Assembly: GCA_963082875.1 (NCBI GenBank) | Contig: OY720097.1 | Location: 9,122,501 to 9,186,500 of the forward strand | Direction of reading: 5' to 3' | Length of the DNA stretch: 64,000 bases | Source of the DNA: Corella eumyota | Taxonomy: Eukaryota; Chordata; Ascidiacea; Phlebobranchia; Corellidae | Shown: one piece after another, positions 59,101-64,000 of the stretch | How positions within the stretch are numbered: the first letter of the stretch is position 1 | Layout: each line of letters begins with the position of its first letter | Made by a program: the position numbers and the translations under genes | The notes under the pieces: model-generated | The model's input: the letters and a program-made list of their open reading frames with translations, nothing else | What the model was told of the DNA's origin: nothing | Databases searched by the model: none

Positions 59101-62100
59101 ATATTCAAAGGTTAATGTAATAACTATATTTTGCTTCTAGAATTTTAATATAAATTTTAAAATATTGACTTGTAAAAAATAAATGGTATTTTTATTTTTG
59201 TACACCAGCAAACGATAAAATTTGTTTTAACACTTGCAACTTTTTTTTACAGGGTGGTAGTATTTTACGAATGGTTCAAAGCATTTTAGGAGAGGCCACA
59301 TTTACTGGAGGTTTAAAGGTATTGATTTTAAACTTGTAAATTATAGGGGTGGATAAATTTTTTTAGGGATTGTTGTGTTTAAATATTTTTGTGCCAGACT
59401 AAATTAAGTTTTTGTTCAGCATGAATGTGCTTAAAAAAAGGTTAAAGTTAGTAGCCTATTAAACAAACCTGACTCAGTAATTTGGGATATAAAAATTCCT
59501 TAACTTTCTAATCACTTGAACTTGGATTTAACCTTGTTCATTGATTTCTTAATCCAGAGGTATGCGTTTTCACTTATTGCAAATTTAATTCTGTTATTAA
59601 GTAAAGTAGTTTTGGATTTCTATGTTTTGTTAAAATAGTATACTACAGTTAAATGATCATGTAATGTTGCCTGGTCAGTAAAATTACTTTTTATAAGATG
59701 AGTTTCTTACTGTTTATAAATAAGATCTTACCACTTTTTGATAATTATTTATAACAATTGTGTTGTTGACTTTTGGTAAGCAGGTTTAGACAATACTTTT
59801 TGGTTGTGGTTTATGCTTTTTTGTGCATGGAATTTAATTTAGTTCGAATATATTTTTTACACTTAAAATATTTTTTTATGTAGAAATATCTAAAAGAGTT
59901 CAGTTTCAAGTCAGCTACACATGATGATTTGTTTAAGTTTTGGATTGAGGTAAGCTAGTTTTATTGCAATGGGTGATTATTAGTAATAATAGTCTTAATA
60001 AAAAGACGATTTTTTGACTAAAACTGTTTAATTTTAACTTTCAGGAAGCAGAACTAAATGAAAATACTTTTGAAGCTCCTCTTCAAGATATTTTAGAATC
60101 TTGGACATTGCAAATGGGCTACCCACTTCTTACCATTGTTAGAAACGGAGATGACTACACAATTACACAAGAATATTTTCTTTTACTAGATACTGACAAA
60201 CCAGTGCAAACACCCGGAAGTGAAATATATGGGTAATGTATAAGATATTTTTTTACAAGAAAACTATATAAGATAAGTCAAGGTTAAAATAAATATATTA
60301 TAATCATCTGGAAATTATATTTAACGAAATATTCTAATGATTAAGGTACAAGTGGCATGTTCCTTTCAGCTATTCAGCTAGTCATGAACTAACATTTGTT
60401 AAACAACAACGTTGGCTTGGTGTCGATAATCAGTGTATGTATAAATAATTAACATTTATATTTATTTATATTATTTTATTTGACTAATTTGGGGCCTTTT
60501 TAAAAAGGGCAAAATTTTAAAAGGCTGTGTTTATTCTCTAACAATTTATTTATGTTATTAAAATGGCCTGAACAGGTATTACTTTAAATTACTTTTAGTA
60601 ATCTTCACTCAAGATGGTGATTTTATTTTGGCAAATATTGATGCAGTCGGTTTTTATCGTGTTAACTATCCAGCAACTATGTGGCAGGCAATAGCAGACA
60701 AACTTAACACACCAACCTTTAATGTGAGCCAACAGAATTGCTAAAAAATGAAAAACACTGTTTAAAACCATGAAATTGATTAATACAGTTACATTGTACA
60801 TTTTATTTCTTATATCATTGTTAGCATTACTGGTGCATAAAAATGTTGACAAGATGATAAAAGATTTGTTTTTGTTTACTATTTTTTCACCAATAGTGGT
60901 GTAAAAGTTTAGGACAATTCTTAACCTGAAAATTATTTTTTAGGAAATTTCTTCAATGAATAGAGCCCAGTTAATAGACGATATTTTTGCAATATCCAGG
61001 TATGGTATTTTTAATGATGTAAATATTCTATTATATGGTAAAGATCATCTTTTTTAAATTTTATTTATTAAAACTTGAAATTTATGACTTTAAGATCTGG
61101 AAGAATTGCTATTGATACAGCATTTGAAATTACTTCATACCTCAAGCAAGATGTCGAATTAATCCCCTGGGAAACATTTTTGAATGCAATTTTGTATTTT
61201 ACAAGAATTCTTGAATCTGGTTCAGTTTATGGGGGTTACTCTGTTAGTATTTAAATTTTTTTTTTTTTTCGATTAAAAAAAATACCATAACTTATTTTTG
61301 ACTACGTCATTTTCATGTTTGTTACTTTGTTTTTATAGCAACACATACTGAGCTTGGTTGTACCTTCTATTTATGATAAATATGGTTGGGATGACAGTGA
61401 TACTTCTGAGGCAAAACTTCAAGAACAGTAATTTTTTTTATATATTTTTTTTAATTAAAAATAGGTTTTAATTTTATGCGGACAGTATTTAACCCCACTA
61501 CTATAATTTAATTGTTTTTGAAATTCAATTTTTTAATGCAATATGTATTAAAAAGATTTTTTTTTCTAGAATGACAAGGGGTTATGCAATTGAAGCAGCT
61601 TGTCAATTTGGTCATCCACATTGTATTGAAGAAGCCTTACGACTTTATAGATTATGGATGACTGATACTGAAACAAACAGGTTTGTGGTTAATAAAGTCT
61701 CATTTATTTGATAATTTTTATTAGTCTTTGTCTTTGAACTTATAAAACCTAATGCACCAAAAATATATTTATAAACCTACTTATTAAAAATTAAATAAGG
61801 TTGGTTATGTTGGTTATTTTTTAACTAAATATATTTTAAATTTATTATAATGTATTTGAACAAAATTGTTTATCTGTTAAGTTTTAGTAAAAGTTTTTGC
61901 ATACTTTTGCAAAACTTGTATATATTTAAAAAACCTCCAGTTACTTACACTCTTTACAATAAATGTTGTTGTGTAGAATAAGTGCTACATATCGCACTGA
62001 TGTTTATTGTACAGCAATCAGAGCAGGGGGGATTAAAGAATGGGACTTTGCATGGCAGTATTATTTGTCGATTGACAGTGCACAACACCAATCAAGCCTA

Positions 62101-63266
62101 AGGTAATAAGTTATACAAGATTTATTTTTGTTTATGTTTTGTTAAATAGGATTTTCTTTTATTTTGTGACAAAAATTAATCACTCGGGTCCTTTTTAAAT
62201 AAAATTTGTAACATTTTTATAACTTTTTAAGACACGTTAAAGTTAAATTGGATTATTAAAACTCATCGCGTGAGTAGGCTTTAGTGTCGACCTTTGCTCA
62301 TCAAGTACATAAATACAAAAAATGTTTTAAGTAATATAAAGTTGTTTTATTGCTTTAAATCTTTGTACTCAAATATAAATTGATGTTATGTTATATGAAT
62401 TAGGATTAATAGTTTTTATAATTCACCTATTTTATTAAATGTTTAAGATATGCACTGACATGCAGCGAAGACCCATGGATTCTAAATAGGTATATGGAAT
62501 ATGTTTTAGATACCACCCTGATAAGAAGGCAAGATTCATCTAACACAATGTACTATATGTCAAACCATGAAAGTTCGAAATATGTTGCTATGTCGTTTTT
62601 ATATAACAACTGGAACAGAATAATCAACAGGTAACAAAAATTAGGATGCCATTTTTAAACAGCAATATTTTATAAAAAAAATTAGGTATAATTGTATTCG
62701 AATTTGTAAGTTGTTATACATTGTATACTTGGCCAATTCAGTCAATTATTAGAAATACTTATATAACTTGGACTTACTTAGCCTTGTTGTTACTTTGCAC
62801 TCAAATCCCATTTTGTTATCCACCTTGAATTATGTATTTTTTGGGTAAAATAAGTGAGTTGCCATTAATTGACTTTTTTTGCATTAGATTTGAAGACTTA
62901 AGGTTTTTAATAATAAAAACATGTGTGATTAGGTACTATTTTATCAATAGTTTTAAACTCTAAAAAAATTAAACTCCAAAAAACTTTGTCATAAATGTAT
63001 GGCCATTTTTATTGGAAATTTAAGATAACATAAAGGCGGCCAACATAATATTTATAAAAATTCCTCAAAGTTATTTATAAAAAACGTTGTAACAGGTTTT
63101 AACAGTTGCATAAAAAGTTTAAGTTTATAATTTAATGTAGTAATGACATCACAAACAAGTTTTTTATTTTTTTTATTATCTGTAAAACAGCATTGGTACT
63201 GGTCCTGTTAGCAACATGATGTCTGGAGCTTCTAGAAGATTTTCTACTGATTATGATGTTGCTGTG
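53194..63266 (+). CDS. ANPEP-like: M1 zinc aminopeptidase, type II membrane protein (aminopeptidase N type), 3' end beyond window
   Basis: Ectoenzyme that removes N-terminal residues from peptides. Twenty-two exons keep frame over 911 codons: 53194-53275, 53453-53568, 56428-56606, 56778-57011, 57118-57274, 57392-57523, 57696-57822, 58084-58238, 58381-58494, 58997-59110, 59253-59318, 59884-59949, 60045-60232, 60346-60434, 60599-60723, 60944-60999, 61095-61242, 61339-61427, 61570-61680, 61977-62102, 62448-62630, 63191-63266. A short cytoplasmic tail and a signal-anchor helix ([20 protein letters not shown]) lead to a Pro/Thr stalk. The M1 core has GAMEN at 353-357 and HELAH at 389-393 with the third zinc ligand E412 (WLNEG), almost the same numbering as human ANPEP. 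An ERAP1-like C-terminal domain follows. About 30-60 residues remain, off the right edge. The loop before GITYSK is about ten residues shorter than usual. Confidence 0.95.
55144..55968 (+). mobile_element. tRNA-derived SINE split by a later insertion
   Basis: The head (TGGTGTAGTGGTTAGAAC, B box near 55194) and body up to TATAATATC are at 55144-55322. The body resumes at 55849 (TTAATATCCCAAACTGCC) and ends in an A-rich tail. The 526 bp between are a separate element. Confidence 0.92.
55323..55848. mobile_element. hAT-like MITE inserted in the SINE
   Basis: Begins TAGGGATGGGCC and ends with the inverse, GCCCATCCCTA. It is flanked by ATAATATC on the left and TTAATATC on the right, matching 7 of 8 bases, as expected for the 8-bp duplications of hAT elements. 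Both subterminal regions repeat CGAATCCGAGT-like words. 526 bp, non-coding. Confidence 0.85.
58495..58996 (+). other. Aminopeptidase intron 9
   Basis: About 500 bp, AT-rich, no recognisable feature. Introns 11 (59319-59883) and 20-21 (62103-62447, 62631-63190) are similar. Confidence 0.6.
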
Positions 63267-64000
63267 GTAAGAATTTTTTTAAAGATGTATTTTTCTGCTG
63301 GATTTTTTTTCCTATTTATATAGTTGTTTACGTTGACAAAGTTGTGTAGTCGCTGGTCCAGAAAACTTGTTTTTTTAAGCACTGCTTTTATGTTGTAACC
63401 TATAAAGTAATGCTTTTTTGCAATAAAAATAACCAACGGCAACGACTGTTAAGGCTGTAAACGTGAATATTTATTAGAAAAAATAATTTAAAAATTTTAT
63501 ACAAATAAAAAAAGTATTTGCATCAGTGTTCCGTCTAAGAAAACCCCTACCGGTGTCCAAAAAAGCGCACAATTTTAAAATCGGGTGCACAGGTGCCCAA
63601 TTTTTTTAAACCCACAAATGTCACTTGAATATATTACCTACTCTTTCCAAGCTTTATAAACATAATCATTTAAGATCATTTTGTGCGTTGTATTAAAAAA
63701 ATAACTAAACTACTTTTTTTTGGTATTTTATCATTTTGTTATGGAACTGTACTCCCCGTACGTGCCATTTTCTTTTATTAAATGTTTAGTATTGAACCTT
63801 AATTCATTCATAGTTTGTCATGTCTTAATGGGCATGCCCGTAATGTGTGAAAATGCCAGCGGAAAGCGAATACGTTTATTATAATGTAAGCATGATATTA
63901 AACCATTATAAACGTGTTTAATATAAATAATCGACGTTAAAACATACTCCTTGCGTTTTCTGTAGATACACAACTAGCGAATAAAACTGCTGACACTTCG
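63267..64000 (+). other. Start of aminopeptidase last intron(s)
   Basis: After the donor at 63267 no exon that would complete the M1 C-terminus is visible. A possible hAT left end (CAGTGTTCCGTCTAAG) begins at 63524, and what follows may be that element. Confidence 0.55.
63524..64000. mobile_element. Possible left end of a hAT-type element, running off the window
   Basis: CAGTGTTCCGTCTAAG is close to the CAGTGTT-type termini of many hAT transposons. The matching right end is not in the window, so neither a TIR pair nor a target duplication can be confirmed. Confidence 0.3.

Overview
The window is eukaryotic nuclear DNA from an animal. It is very AT-rich, and its genes are split into small exons (mostly 50-230 bp) by short GT-AG introns with pyrimidine-rich acceptors. 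The gene set (lysyl-oxidase-like with SRCR domains, RBM15, TYW1, uroporphyrinogen decarboxylase, importin alpha of the KPNA1/5/6 type, an SPDEF-type ETS factor with a PNT domain, a type II membrane M1 aminopeptidase) is bilaterian. Compactness, AT-richness and one very close same-strand gene pair fit a small-genome invertebrate, possibly a tunicate. That placement is inference; no species can be named from sequence alone.

Layout. 1-3219 (+): the 3' part of a LOXL gene, convergent with RBM15 (7546-3682, -). 7694-12197: a 4.5 kb DNA transposon with 98-bp terminal inverted repeats (TIRs) and a Ulp1-like ORF; a second 2 kb TIR element is nested in it. 13709-15907 (+): intronless TYW1. 16755-22860 (+): a 13-exon coiled-coil protein I do not recognise, followed 141 bp later by a small gene (23002-23525) that may be co-transcribed. 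26472-23852 (-): UROD. 26.85-27.4 kb: a long imperfect palindrome built from a purine-rich minisatellite. 29335-39467: a 10.1 kb near-perfect palindrome, a broken Polinton-like fossil with roughly 4 kb inverted arms around a protein-primed DNA polymerase fragment. 41214-45838 (+): importin alpha. 50389-52599 (+): SPDEF-like. 53194 to beyond the window (+): the aminopeptidase.

The host genes are unrelated housekeeping or developmental genes (matrix cross-linking, m6A/RNA regulation, wybutosine synthesis, haem synthesis, nuclear import, transcription, peptide trimming) and form no pathway. The distinctive content is mobile DNA: at least five copies of one tRNA-derived SINE (one carrying a hAT-like insertion), several intronic MITE-like elements, the nested transposons and the palindromic Polinton-like fossil. 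Exon joins for LOXL, RBM15, the coiled-coil gene, UROD, KPNA, SPDEF and the aminopeptidase were worked out by hand. They keep frame throughout, with splice phases and family alignments from memory as the check.
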